A stretch of 64,000 nt of DNA from Crocinitomix sp. (GCA_013138735.1 WTCE01000013.1:1-64000); one strand, 5' to 3'; counted from the first letter of the stretch, positions 34,965 to 44,782 are shown. Translations and numbers: made by a program. The notes: a model not told the origin generated them from the letters alone.

Positions 34965-37025
34965 TTAAAGGATTACATGTCCCTGTTTATTGATAAAGAC
35001 ATACTTGTTTTTCAAGTTAGTGAATAAGACAGCACCTTTCGGGAAAGTTATGTTTTCGTCATAAAAAAAGCTAATTCTTTCAATCTCCGAATATTGAATG
35101 GGCAAAACAATTTCTCCTGCATAATTCATGACGCCATAAAGCCATGCTTGAGTGGCTTCCCCAAAATCGCCAATTCCTGGTGTATAAACTCCTGGTTTAT
35201 TGCTTTCTTTTTTGATAATCAAAAGTTTAGGGTAGGTTTTTTTATCTATTTCAAAATCGACAATTTCCTTTTCGTTTGTAATTAGATTGTAAAGCGTTTT
35301 TTTTCTTTTCTCTTTGCAAAGGATTAAATGACTGCCATAAAAGGATAACTGGTCATAGATCGCCTTGCTTTTTTGCAGGTTAACAAGGTCTAGAAATCCG
35401 CGTTTTCCAGTGGAATCAATTTTGTAGGGGTAAACACCCGAGCTAAAAACTCTTCCATGGCTAGGATAATCCAAATCGATTGAGTCGACTGTGAATTTTA
35501 GATTAAATTCGCTATCATAGAGTCTAAGGCTTCGTTCTCTTTCTATGATGAATCCTTTATTTGTGATTGCAACAATTCTTTGCTTTTCATGAGGCACCTT
35601 TAGCTCACCCTCCAAATTATAAATGCCAATTTCGTCATTTTTAGTTGCCTGAATATAATATTCACACATAGTGATACGCTCAAAATTAGTGGGTAGAATT
35701 TCTTTCGCATCAGCATTGATTAACCCTCTTTTACCCTCTTTTAGCGTTTTCAGAAAGCCAAACCTATTAAATTCAGGTAGGATTGTATAATTTGAGATCA
35801 TTTTGGCGCGTATTGAAGCATTATCCTTAATTCGCATTAATTTTTCCCCCTTTTTATTCATTAACCAAATTGCATTATTATCCCTTACCATTATATAGCC
35901 TTGATCAATTTTGACATTGTCATAAATTGGAGGTATAATTTCGTTTCCTAATCTGTCAATAATGCCTTGTTTACCATTCAGTTTAATTCGCGCTAAACCT
36001 TCTATGTAATAGATCATACTCGGATGATCTTCATATTTAAAGTCAAACAGTTTTTTTCCGTTTTTGTCTTCGTAGACAACTCCATTTCCATATTGCATAA
36101 AACGGTGACCTCCTTCAAACTCAAATTGTTGGTTTATATACTCCTTTCCGTTCGGGTCTATGATATATGATTTTCCATTTTCTTCTACTTTCGCGAATCC
36201 TCGCGAAAAATTGCTTGCTTTGTCATATTTGGGTGGAATTTTTATACTACCGCTTGTATCGATATATGCAAATTTTCCAATTGTCGAATCCTTGTATCTG
36301 CAAAGTCCGCTGGAATAAATAGACTGCGCTGGAATCATACTGGTAAATGGCGTTATAAAATTTCCTTGCTTATCAATAATCGCTCTTTTTTCATTTAATC
36401 CAACTATTCCTCTCTCATTACTAAAGTAAGTGCAAAAGTCATATTTAATCGGAAGAATTGTTTCCCCTTTCTTATTGATATAGCCATATTTTTTAGTCTT
36501 CCAATGCCCGTTATTAATCGCTGCAATTCCCTGAACAAAGCTGATTCTTATGTTATCAGGTATATCAGCAATAAATTTCCCATCAAAATCGTAAAGCGTA
36601 TTTCCATGCTGATAAATTCTGTCAATTGTATTGCTGTTATATTGCTCTATGTTTACATAGCGTTGCCAAACATCAAAAAAGAGAACCCCTTTTCTTTTAA
36701 TGACAAAATCGAAGCGTGGTTGATCAATTAATTCACCTGTATTAGAAAAAACAAAATGGGTATTTTTGTTATAGGCGTATAGCAGAGAGTCAGTAATCAG
36801 AACTTCGTCATACTCCATTGGAAGTATTATTTTGCCTTGTTTATTGATGATCCCATAATATCCAGATTTTGAAAATTTCGCAAAATCACCTTCGAACTCG
36901 CTAATCCAATAGCTGTTCCCTTTTTGTTGAAATAGATTAGATTCTGAATCATACTTACCCTTTATCAATTCTTGACCATAAAGCAAATTGCTAATTAATA
37001 GGAAAAACAGAAAAAAGTACTTCAT
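34965..37025 (-). CDS. secreted WG-repeat protein
   Basis: This 686-aa protein has a signal peptide (MKYFFLFFLLISNLLYG) and about nine WG-type repeats of the form G-x-x-x-I-N-K-x-G-K-x-I-x-P-x-x-Y-D. Examples are YGIINKQGKIILPMEYDEV, YGYINKKGETILPIKYDF, FAYIDTSGSIKIPPKYDK, QGIIDRLGNEIIPPIYDN and the C-terminal VFINKQGHVIL. WG repeats form beta-structures of unknown function, common in Bacteroidota envelope proteins. No T9SS tail is present. It is separated from the chimeric remnant by a 149-bp gap. Confidence 0.85.
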   Translation of the reverse strand: MKYFFLFFLLISNLLYGQELIKGKYDSESNLFQQKGNSYWISEFEGDFAKFSKSGYYGIINKQGKIILPMEYDEVLITDSLLYAYNKNTHFVFSNTGELIDQPRFDFVIKRKGVLFFDVWQRYVNIEQYNSNTIDRIYQHGNTLYDFDGKFIADIPDNIRISFVQGIAAINNGHWKTKKYGYINKKGETILPIKYDFCTYFSNERGIVGLNEKRAIIDKQGNFITPFTSMIPAQSIYSSGLCRYKDSTIGKFAYIDTSGSIKIPPKYDKASNFSRGFAKVEENGKSYIIDPNGKEYINQQFEFEGGHRFMQYGNGVVYEDKNGKKLFDFKYEDHPSMIYYIEGLARIKLNGKQGIIDRLGNEIIPPIYDNVKIDQGYIMVRDNNAIWLMNKKGEKLMRIKDNASIRAKMISNYTILPEFNRFGFLKTLKEGKRGLINADAKEILPTNFERITMCEYYIQATKNDEIGIYNLEGELKVPHEKQRIVAITNKGFIIERERSLRLYDSEFNLKFTVDSIDLDYPSHGRVFSSGVYPYKIDSTGKRGFLDLVNLQKSKAIYDQLSFYGSHLILCKEKRKKTLYNLITNEKEIVDFEIDKKTYPKLLIIKKESNKPGVYTPGIGDFGEATQAWLYGVMNYAGEIVLPIQYSEIERISFFYDENITFPKGAVLFTNLKNKYVFINKQGHVIL

Positions 37026-37212
37026 ATTTTAATGTTGCGTTTAACATTCACTAAACTGCCTCTTATGTTACATGGGACGTGTAATTGTCGATTCTAAGTC
37101 GTATATCTACCATTCATTCTCGTTTCCAACTGACGAAAAACGTTTTCGTTATGCCTCTAATTCAACATCCTAAAATAAGTAAAATAATGCTTGCTCATTG
37201 TTACTCGCTTTT

Positions 37213-38613
37213 TTATTCTATCAGATTTCCCTTCAAGTCAAAGTGTTGACATGCATATCGAATGCTTGGCCCGCTTAGTCCAAAGTCTTCATCTGTATAT
37301 TTATAGGCACTTGTATGTTGATAGTAGATCAAAATCACATCCAAATCAGGCGTAATTAGCCAGTTTGAACCATTACCAAATTCGTTTCTCAAAATAAAAG
37401 CCACACACCTGTTCAAGTAGCTCTCACTTTTACCATTAAGGCAAATTCCATTTGCCCATGTATTCTCTCCAGATTGAAATTTTTTCATCTTTTCGCTCAA
37501 AGAATTGCTATTGTCAAATGAAATTTCAATGCTTCTTTTCTGATCTTCATCTAAATAGTCTAAAAGAAAGGGAATTTGATTCACTAGTTTTAAACAGTAG
37601 TCACTTTTCAAGCGTATTGAGTCTCTTGAATAAAGACTATTGCCTTCCCTCGCGAGACATAACTTAAAGCGAATTTTTCTTAACTCATTTGTATCCTTTA
37701 CAAACATGCAAAGTCTTTTTTCTCCATCCCAATTATAGGAGGCTGAACCTTCCTCTTTAAAACTCCAAAGTTTATACCTGCCCTTCAATTCATCAATTTC
37801 TCTTTTATAACTATGAAATGCGAGTGATGCTACTGTTGATTCACAATCATCCTTATAGATTTGATCGATTATCGACTCCAAAATATCCTTATCACTCAAT
37901 CCTTTTAAGTTGCGTTTGTTAAACCCTCTATTTTGGGGAAGAATATTGTAGATAATAGTGGAGATTTCCTGATTATACAAAAATTCACCATCCTCTGTTT
38001 TCCATGGCAGTCTTCGGAAATTACCTCCTGATTCTATTACCATAGTGCTGTCACTATAAATAATTTCAACCCGCAATGGATTCCTTTCTGGGTTATGCAT
38101 TGTGACGTTTCCTCTATACAAAAATCTGCGCCTTACTGCATCTGAAATATTGACCGGATTTATCAGCTGTTTTTGAATAAAATCTATTTGTTCTGTATTC
38201 CATCCAGGTGAATCTGGCCACCTACTTACCCATATCTTCCTTGCTATGTCAAGTGCTAAGTCGTTATTTTCATTGAACCATTTATAATCATAACCCAACT
38301 CATTAATTGTTAACGTGTCTTTACTGTTTACGATCTCTTCAACTAATTGTTTGATGCTAGCAACCGACACTTCACCAAGGGTCTTTGATCTTGTTTTCTT
38401 CTTTTCTTTTCTAAAACCAAATTCACACAAATATTCTTGGATTAAATCATACTTACCTTTCTTTAACACTAAGGCGTATCTATAGTCATACATTCCGCCG
38501 TAATTATCACGTGAAAAATCGTAGATGACTATTTTTTCTGGGAGCGATTCTTGCCCATTTGTATTTTCACAGAACAGGCATAAAAGCAATAAACTTAGCC
38601 ATCTTAGGTTCAT
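37213..38613 (-). CDS. secreted hypothetical protein
   Basis: The 466 residues begin with a signal peptide (MNLRWLSLLLLCLFCENTNG). The mature part is charged with few hydrophobic runs. It contains Cys-x-x-Cys-free segments such as YRYALVLKKGKYDLIQEYLC and DGEFLYNQEISTIIYNILPQ, and no recognised domain. No T9SS tail or lipobox is seen. The function cannot be read. It lies with neighbours in the same orientation but is separated by 187 bp on one side. Confidence 0.6.
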   Translation of the reverse strand: MNLRWLSLLLLCLFCENTNGQESLPEKIVIYDFSRDNYGGMYDYRYALVLKKGKYDLIQEYLCEFGFRKEKKKTRSKTLGEVSVASIKQLVEEIVNSKDTLTINELGYDYKWFNENNDLALDIARKIWVSRWPDSPGWNTEQIDFIQKQLINPVNISDAVRRRFLYRGNVTMHNPERNPLRVEIIYSDSTMVIESGGNFRRLPWKTEDGEFLYNQEISTIIYNILPQNRGFNKRNLKGLSDKDILESIIDQIYKDDCESTVASLAFHSYKREIDELKGRYKLWSFKEEGSASYNWDGEKRLCMFVKDTNELRKIRFKLCLAREGNSLYSRDSIRLKSDYCLKLVNQIPFLLDYLDEDQKRSIEISFDNSNSLSEKMKKFQSGENTWANGICLNGKSESYLNRCVAFILRNEFGNGSNWLITPDLDVILIYYQHTSAYKYTDEDFGLSGPSIRYACQHFDLKGNLIE

Positions 38614-38655
38614 TTCATCTTTTTATTAATGTGCAGAACGGTTGGTTATTCCGTT

Positions 38656-39879
38656 TCAATGTTGCTTCGGTTTTGTGATATAACGTTCTTTATACCACTC
38701 TTCGTGCACATAATCTTCATTTCTTGCATTCATTTCTCGATTCTTAATGATCAGATGCGTTTTATCTAAGGTTTGATTTCGATATCCCAATATGTGCAAA
38801 AATTGTTTGGCCAAAAAGCGCGCTATTTTTTGGTTGACGATTAACGTACCTGGCATAGATGGATCCCTTCGGACACCAGGCATGAAACGCAGCATTCGAT
38901 CAAATCGTAACTTGCGAAATAAGCTAGAGAGTCTTAAAAAAAATGCTGGCACTCTTCTGATTTGAAAAAAGCCATCATTCCCTTGCGCTTGATAAAGCGG
39001 CATAAAAATAGTTGAATTCCCAGCTGCCTTTATGGGTTTACCATTGTTTTTAGCCAAGAGCTGATTTTTAATAATCTTTTGAAAATTGATAAAGCCAGGC
39101 TCCATTAAAAATCGTTCGTCCTTTTCTATTGCATAGCGATAATAGATCTCATAGAAATCACCTGATAAATCGCCCAAACTCTCAAAATAGTGGTCATAAT
39201 TTATGCTTTCTGCACTAATCGCTCCAGAAAAAACAAGTGATAAATAAGTGAAAGCAACATGGTTATCTACAGAAGCAATTGCATCATGTTGACCTGATTC
39301 AAATCCAAAAGACACATAACCCAATTCATTAATGTAACTTAATAATGGGCCATCTAAGTATTCTTCGATACCCAAAATTACCGGTGCAGGATATTGTTGA
39401 GAGAATTTCCGATTCAATAAACTATCATTTACGGTTAGGAAAGGAATGGTTTCGCTAGATGTAGTATGCAAATCCAAAAAATAAAAAGGCCCCGTTTCTG
39501 TTTCTAGCAGATTTTTAATGATTCCAAATATTTCTTCCTGTTCCTTTTCGTCTTCATTAGATGGCACAAACGATTCATCTTTTAATGCAGCCACCCGCTC
39601 ATGCGTCCAAACACGATTTAAATCTTCTTTATCAAAGCGCTTTGATCTTTCAAGTGCCCATAAATTTCCTGCAAGGGCGATAATAGAACCTTTAACTGGC
39701 ACCTTTTGTTCTTTCAACTCTTCCAATACACGGTTCAATGCAAACACGCCTGATGGTTCATTTCCATGAATCCCGCCAAAAAAAATCATGCAAGGTCCAG
39801 GTTCGGATCCTTTAATTCTTCCAATATGTCGTTCGACTTCCAGATGCTGATCTAGTGCTTCGCTATAAACTTTACTCAT
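38656..39879 (-). CDS. succinylglutamate desuccinylase/aspartoacylase-family (M14) protein
   Basis: This 407-aa protein belongs to the carboxypeptidase-like amidohydrolases. The zinc-site motif is IFFGGIHGNEPSGVFAL near residue 35 (HxxE), and a later ligand is YFLDLHTTSSETIPFL near 134. The C-terminal half is the family's usual beta-barrel plus helices. ATG 39879 was chosen over TTG 39885. It overlaps the 3' end of the upstream GCS2-CBS gene by 8 bases (ATGAGTAA), so the two are translationally coupled and probably act on related gamma-glutamyl or acyl-amino compounds, which is inferred. Confidence 0.8.
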   Translation of the reverse strand: MSKVYSEALDQHLEVERHIGRIKGSEPGPCMIFFGGIHGNEPSGVFALNRVLEELKEQKVPVKGSIIALAGNLWALERSKRFDKEDLNRVWTHERVAALKDESFVPSNEDEKEQEEIFGIIKNLLETETGPFYFLDLHTTSSETIPFLTVNDSLLNRKFSQQYPAPVILGIEEYLDGPLLSYINELGYVSFGFESGQHDAIASVDNHVAFTYLSLVFSGAISAESINYDHYFESLGDLSGDFYEIYYRYAIEKDERFLMEPGFINFQKIIKNQLLAKNNGKPIKAAGNSTIFMPLYQAQGNDGFFQIRRVPAFFLRLSSLFRKLRFDRMLRFMPGVRRDPSMPGTLIVNQKIARFLAKQFLHILGYRNQTLDKTHLIIKNREMNARNEDYVHEEWYKERYITKPKQH

Positions 39880-41743
39880 GATCAAATTGTAACAAATTTT
39901 TAACTGTAACGATACCTACCAATTTTCCCTTTTCAACAACAGGCAAACATCCAATACTATTCTCCTTCATCAGGGAAATTGCTTCTTGAATCCCCGTTGA
40001 AGTATTGACCGTCAACACTTCTTTTACCATAATACCAGAAACTGGCAGTAAGTTGATATCCTCTGGCGCATTTTTACTCAAATGCTGCAAATGCGTCCAT
40101 GTTAATAAACCAACAAGATTATCATTTGTATCAACAATTGGCAAATGATGAATATTCTTCCATTGCATGATTCGGAGAGTGAGTTCAGCCAAATCATTTT
40201 CCAAAATAGTTAATAAGCGCGTATGCATAATGTGCCCTACTGTACTGGCGGAACTATTTGATTCAGGAATAGCAATATCGTTGCTCCATTTATGAACCGG
40301 TTGATTCTGTCGTTGGTTCTCACAGATCGATTTTGTAAGAACAACCAATGCTTCATCACGTTTTAGTTTCTTTCTTAATTTGCGGTAACTTTTGACCATC
40401 CATTGCGAGCCCGTTTGACCAACTGTTCTTTCTTTGATTACATTCAATAATCTGTCAATATCTGTTTGATCAATGTTCATACGTTGCAAGCCTGCATGAG
40501 CTATTGGAAGTAATTTATCCAATACAAGTTCCTTCAATGGTATTTCTTCACCCATCCAACACATCACAGATTCTGATCCGTTGCGCGCGGCTTTGATGAA
40601 ATTTAATTTCACATCTTTAAAATCCATTACCTCAGGTAGGTTGTCAAACGCTTGTGGTCGTCCAACCATCAATCCAACCCAAAAAGCAAAGTTTGCCATT
40701 TCATCAATCACAGTTGGACCTGCCGGCATATAACGGTTCTCAATACGTACATGTGCTTTTCCATTTCCTACTCCGTAACAAGGACGATTCCATCTATAAA
40801 TGGTTCCATTGTGAAGGTTCAGCGCTTTTAATTTTGGAGTACGTCCGTCTTTTAAAACATCCAATGAATTTTCTTCAATCTCTTTTGATATTAATATTTT
40901 ATAACGCGAAATCTCATTTTTGAAAAGATCAATAATAGTTCCCTCTGCCCAACTGTCGCCAAATGTCACACGCGCTTGTTGATTCATCATAGCATGCGAA
41001 ACATCACGCATATCAATGCTTTGTTGTAATAGCGCAATACGTGTTTCATTCCACAATTCTCGTCCAAATAAAAGGGGAGCATTAACAGATAGTGCAAGCA
41101 CCGGCCCTGCAATTGCCTGTGCCCAATTATAACTGCTTACAAAATCTTCAGGCTCAATTTGAAGGTGTGTCTGAAAACTGGTATTACACGCCTCAAAAAG
41201 GATGGAATCATGCTTAATTGAAAGATCGTCAACACCAGTAAGATGCATTCGGAATTCAGACCCTCCTAATTCCAGCATCCTATCGTTTAATGCATAATAC
41301 CTTGGATTAGGTGTCATGAAATCAAGTTTCAATTCAGCCTTCGATATTGTTGGTAGAATCCCTGTAAGCACAATACGTGTATCATCTTCAGCCGCCGCCT
41401 TGTATGCTAATTCCAAAAGTTCTTTTAACTGCTTTTCCATTTTCGAAAACGCATTGGTTTTCAACTCAAAAGGATCAAGATTAATTTCAAGATTATAAAG
41501 AGCCAATTCTGTTGTGAAATGTGGATCATTAACCGCCTTCAATACGCCCAATGCTTTGTTTGATGGCCGCCAATTTTCGTTTACCAAGCAAAATTCTTGT
41601 TCGGCTCCAATACGAACAATGCCGCTTTCAATTTTACCCTCTTCGTACATTTGCTGCAAGGCTGCAATATCATCCAATAAATGTTTGATAAACTCAAGCC
41701 TTGTGCGGTCGTCTGTTTCTTTATTTATATTATGATCTCCCAT
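39872..41743 (-). CDS. GCS2-type carboxylate-amine ligase fused to a CBS-domain pair
   Basis: This 623-aa protein has an N-terminal glutamate-cysteine ligase (GCS2/YbdK-like) domain of about 490 residues, starting with VRIGAEQEFCLVNENWRPSN and including QTHLQIEPEDFVSSYNWAQA and HVRIENRYMPAGP. Two CBS repeats follow: LAELTLRIMQWKNIHHLPIV then DTNDNLVGLLTWTHLQHL, and GIMVKEVLTVNTSTGIQEAI then SLMKENSIGCLPVVEKGKLV and GIVTVKNLL. CBS pairs bind adenosine nucleotides and often regulate the attached enzyme. It shares an 8-bp overlap with the aspartoacylase-like gene. The substrate is not known; glutathione synthesis is not proven. Confidence 0.8.
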   Translation of the reverse strand: MGDHNINKETDDRTRLEFIKHLLDDIAALQQMYEEGKIESGIVRIGAEQEFCLVNENWRPSNKALGVLKAVNDPHFTTELALYNLEINLDPFELKTNAFSKMEKQLKELLELAYKAAAEDDTRIVLTGILPTISKAELKLDFMTPNPRYYALNDRMLELGGSEFRMHLTGVDDLSIKHDSILFEACNTSFQTHLQIEPEDFVSSYNWAQAIAGPVLALSVNAPLLFGRELWNETRIALLQQSIDMRDVSHAMMNQQARVTFGDSWAEGTIIDLFKNEISRYKILISKEIEENSLDVLKDGRTPKLKALNLHNGTIYRWNRPCYGVGNGKAHVRIENRYMPAGPTVIDEMANFAFWVGLMVGRPQAFDNLPEVMDFKDVKLNFIKAARNGSESVMCWMGEEIPLKELVLDKLLPIAHAGLQRMNIDQTDIDRLLNVIKERTVGQTGSQWMVKSYRKLRKKLKRDEALVVLTKSICENQRQNQPVHKWSNDIAIPESNSSASTVGHIMHTRLLTILENDLAELTLRIMQWKNIHHLPIVDTNDNLVGLLTWTHLQHLSKNAPEDINLLPVSGIMVKEVLTVNTSTGIQEAISLMKENSIGCLPVVEKGKLVGIVTVKNLLQFDHE

Positions 41744-42133
41744 TTGTATTGTAACTTAAGGTTTATTCTAAAATACATTTTCACTCTAGTTCCTAACTCG
41801 CTACTATTTTATGAATTTCATGAAAGGAGGCATTCCTTTTGATCTGATTTTTTTAATTGCATCATTCCAGAAACTCATCATTCCGTGCTTGTTTTTGTAT
41901 CGCATACTGTCTAACTAAATATAACAATAATGCCCTACAAATTAGATTTATTGTCTGTGATTTTTATCATTTTTATTTACAAAAAGAAAAACCGAAAGCT
42001 ATTAAAAGGCTTGTATTTAAGTTCAACTTGCTAAACATTTCAGCGCCTTTTCTTTGCAATCGTCGCACCAAAACAATTTGTAAAAGCCGGGAAAAAAGAG
42101 CACACCTAATTTTGTAAATCTAATTGGCATGCT
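41744..42133. other. gene-free stretch
   Basis: No believable gene is seen in these 390 bases. The frames present are short and lack coding features. The region supplies the upstream sequence of the minus-strand GCS2-CBS gene (start 41743) and the flank of the T9SS remnant that follows. Confidence 0.6.
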
Positions 42134-42352
42134 GATTTCAAATTATACCCAAATCCATCTAATTACATTTTAAACTTAGAAATTAAAGATGAATTACAGT
42201 TTCTTAATATCTATGATCAATTTGGGAAATTAGTAATGGAGTTAACAGATGGTTCAATTGTTGTAAATATTAGTCATTTACCTGTAGGGATCTATTATGT
42301 AAGAATTGTTTCAGAAAATGGGATTGGAGTCCAAAAGTTTGTTAAGAACTAG
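42134..42352 (+). pseudogene. orphan T9SS type A sorting-domain fragment
   Basis: An open frame of 72 codons without a start codon reads FKLYPNPSNYILNLEIKDEL, NIYDQFGKLVMEL and LPVGIYYVRIVSENGIGVQK FVKN followed by TAG. These are the classic YPNP, IYD-x-x-G-K and L-P-x-G-I-Y-x-V blocks of a type A C-terminal secretion signal. A stop lies just upstream, so the cargo part is missing. This is the remnant of a deleted secreted protein gene. Confidence 0.8.
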
Positions 42353-42464
42353 GCCTTTTAAACAGCTTTGATTCAACGTAATTCTGTTGAAAGGTAAATG
42401 TGATACAGCCCGAGCTAAAAACTAGGGAGAAGGTTTGAAATATTTAGGGCTTAAAGATCATGAG

Positions 42465-43715
42465 CTAAGGTATCTCAACCGCTATATGATACATAATCGC
42501 TTCGGCCTTTTGATTGGTAATGACAATATTATAAGATCCTTCTTTAAGAATTAAATTTGCAGGTTCCGTATTGTTTTCTAATTCAATAAGGTCAATTGGA
42601 ACTCCATCATAAATGTCCTCATCAGACTTAAAAGCCATGATCATGACTGGGTAATCAATTTCGATTTTTTCTAGATCTATTGGAATACTTTTGTTTTCCG
42701 CGTTAAACAACCAATCCGGTCTTCCTGAAATATATTCAGTAATTGGATGAAGGACGACAAGATCTGCCCAGTAATTATTCTCCGAGTCATTTACCTCATA
42801 GTTTAAAGGAGATTTATTGGAGTCGAGTAAAACAATCGCCTCTTTTGGTTGAAATGCGTTAAGCGTGGGGTGGTTGAATTTTATTTCACTTTTCTCAGAA
42901 AAAGCAGTTTGATCAATCGTAAACGGATTGATTCCTGTATATTCTGTCAATCTCCCAGCCATAGATTTTTCCCAACTAAATAAGTCACCCTCATAGACAT
43001 GCGAAAACCCACAATGGATTAAAAACTTAGCATCAGGATTTGAACTGATTATTTTTTCAATGTTTTGGGCTTGGGCTATTTCCCGCTCTTTTCCATTTAC
43101 ATTATAGTCGGCAACTTCATAATCAAACAAAACATAACCAATCTCTAAAGCCGTTCTTACCAATTCACCGAATTGAGGATTTTTGGTATACGTTCCAGAT
43201 TCTTGAATTGGATATTTTCGACTATTCAATAAAGTGTCCTGATGCATTAAAGTTTCCAATCCCAAATGGGTATAGCCATTATCATATAAGCTTTGGAGCA
43301 AGGATTTTGTAAAAATCCTATGCGACGAATTATGATGTTCTTCATTAATGATAATGATTTGGTTTGATTTCGAAATTTCGCTAATATACTCCAGTGCAGA
43401 AGTTGCCGTGTATCTCGCACGAATTGAATCAAGTTCAGCCTCAGAAGGAGAACTTGGCGCTCTTTGAAAAGCTGAATCCCAATATTTTAAGGCGTTTTGA
43501 TGATCTCCTTTCAAGGCATATTCATCTGAAAAAATTTGATCCCTCCAATCGGCTGGGTACTTTTCGCATTCTTCCTTTATTTTTTGATTAAACTTATAAG
43601 GGGAATCAAAGGTAAGCGTGTCGATTTGTTCTTCTGCCATGTCTGGATTGGTAGAGCCGTCACCACATGAAAACAGAATTAAAAGGGGAGAGAAGGCCAT
43701 GATTTTTCTTAGCAT
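42465..43715 (-). CDS. lipoprotein with a ChaN/Tiki/EreA-type domain, downstream of the peptide cluster
   Basis: This 416-aa lipoprotein (MLRKIMAFSPLLILFSCGDG, Cys17) has a domain of the ChaN/EreA/Tiki group: IIIINEEHHNSSHRIFTKSL followed by YTHLGLETL, and near residue 230 KFLIHCGFSHVYEG (a GxxH motif). Clan relatives include erythromycin esterases, haem-binding ChaN and Tiki-type metalloproteases. The gene starts 26 bases after the stop of the SPASM maturase gene, in the same orientation. The spacing suggests one transcript and a role in processing, sensing or resisting the modified peptide in the periplasm. This role is inferred. Confidence 0.65.
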   Translation of the reverse strand: MLRKIMAFSPLLILFSCGDGSTNPDMAEEQIDTLTFDSPYKFNQKIKEECEKYPADWRDQIFSDEYALKGDHQNALKYWDSAFQRAPSSPSEAELDSIRARYTATSALEYISEISKSNQIIIINEEHHNSSHRIFTKSLLQSLYDNGYTHLGLETLMHQDTLLNSRKYPIQESGTYTKNPQFGELVRTALEIGYVLFDYEVADYNVNGKEREIAQAQNIEKIISSNPDAKFLIHCGFSHVYEGDLFSWEKSMAGRLTEYTGINPFTIDQTAFSEKSEIKFNHPTLNAFQPKEAIVLLDSNKSPLNYEVNDSENNYWADLVVLHPITEYISGRPDWLFNAENKSIPIDLEKIEIDYPVMIMAFKSDEDIYDGVPIDLIELENNTEPANLILKEGSYNIVITNQKAEAIMYHIAVEIP

Positions 43716-43741
43716 TGATTAATGAATTAATTAAATGTTTA

Positions 43742-44782
43742 CTACGAAATCCAGGCTGCTTTTTCTGGATCGTAATTACATTTTTTAGGTTTAGCGTAAA
43801 TATCCTTATCATCTTCTGTGTAAGCACGGCAATCGGTACAAACCAATCTGAATTCGCACGTTTTACACGTACTTATTTGATCCTTTGTGATATTCCAATA
43901 CCGTTTCAATTTTGGATCAAGGATAGCATCAGCAAGCGTCATTGAATTAATATTTCCAAGTGACTCTTTGAGCGAAGGGCAATTTTTAATTTCTCCTGTT
44001 ACGTCTACTGATACTTTTTTATACAAACAGGTGTTGTTATTTTGACCAATTGTATAAGTGTAGTAGTTTTTCTCAAAATAATACGGAGAAATAACACCGC
44101 ACGAACTACAATCATTTATGACAGTTGAACTGTATGTGAAATTTTTGTTACCTACTTTTTCTGTCTCAGCATCAACCATTGGGGCAGAATGAATATTAAT
44201 ATCCAAAATCCTGCAGTAATCTTTGCGGAGTAGTTCTTTTAAGTCGTCATGATGCTCAGGGGAAACGTACTTCATTATAATACTGACATTCCTAATTGCC
44301 GTATTATTGGTTAATTCAATAATTGCTTTGAAATTTGCAATGGTTATTTCATCATAAAAACGCAATTGTAGTGCATTACAACCTAACACATTAAGCTCGT
44401 TGATAATGTTTTTTATCGGATGATCCGTATCCTTATTAAAATCGATTATACATGAATTTATATGATAAGGCGATTCATAAGAGGTATCCATAATGACCTT
44501 AGAAATATTCACATCCTCTTTTTCAGTCAGGTATACAAACTCTTTCTGCACTAAAAACTCAAAGTATTCGCAAATCACATCATAACTGCCTTCAAGTTCT
44601 TCGTATGCTTTAAAGACTTTTTCAATTTGCGATCCGTTATAATCTAATAAAATGTCACACATTTCATTTGGAACTAATTCTAAGGTCTCCCTTTGAAAGT
44701 CGCAAATAGAACTGCGGACAATTCCTTTTACGGGAATACACCATTTGTGTAAATAAAAGAATTGCTGATCTAAATTATTCAT
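43742..44782 (-). CDS. gwsS: grasp-with-spasm system SPASM-domain peptide maturase
   Basis: This 346-aa protein is the SPASM partner of an ATP-grasp peptide maturase. The C-terminal third has the Cys-rich SPASM pattern: DCSSCGVISPYYFE, NNTCLYKKVSV, EIKNCPSL, then CKTCEFRLVCTDCRAY and KKCNYDP. These should bind one or two auxiliary 4Fe-4S clusters. The N-terminal part (residues 100-190) has the shape of a radical SAM barrel (NELNVLGCNALQLRFYDEIT), but the CX3CX2C cluster motif expected near residue 115 is not seen. The start overlaps the end of the 67-aa gene by 8 bases. It should modify or present the precursor at 46055. Confidence 0.88.
   Translation of the reverse strand: MNNLDQQFFYLHKWCIPVKGIVRSSICDFQRETLELVPNEMCDILLDYNGSQIEKVFKAYEELEGSYDVICEYFEFLVQKEFVYLTEKEDVNISKVIMDTSYESPYHINSCIIDFNKDTDHPIKNIINELNVLGCNALQLRFYDEITIANFKAIIELTNNTAIRNVSIIMKYVSPEHHDDLKELLRKDYCRILDINIHSAPMVDAETEKVGNKNFTYSSTVINDCSSCGVISPYYFEKNYYTYTIGQNNNTCLYKKVSVDVTGEIKNCPSLKESLGNINSMTLADAILDPKLKRYWNITKDQISTCKTCEFRLVCTDCRAYTEDDKDIYAKPKKCNYDPEKAAWIS

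Noticed and set aside
41857-42117. 86-codon plus-strand ORF in the gap upstream of the T9SS fragment
   Set aside because: Its start and composition look random (many Cys, Phe, Leu) and no signal or motif is present.
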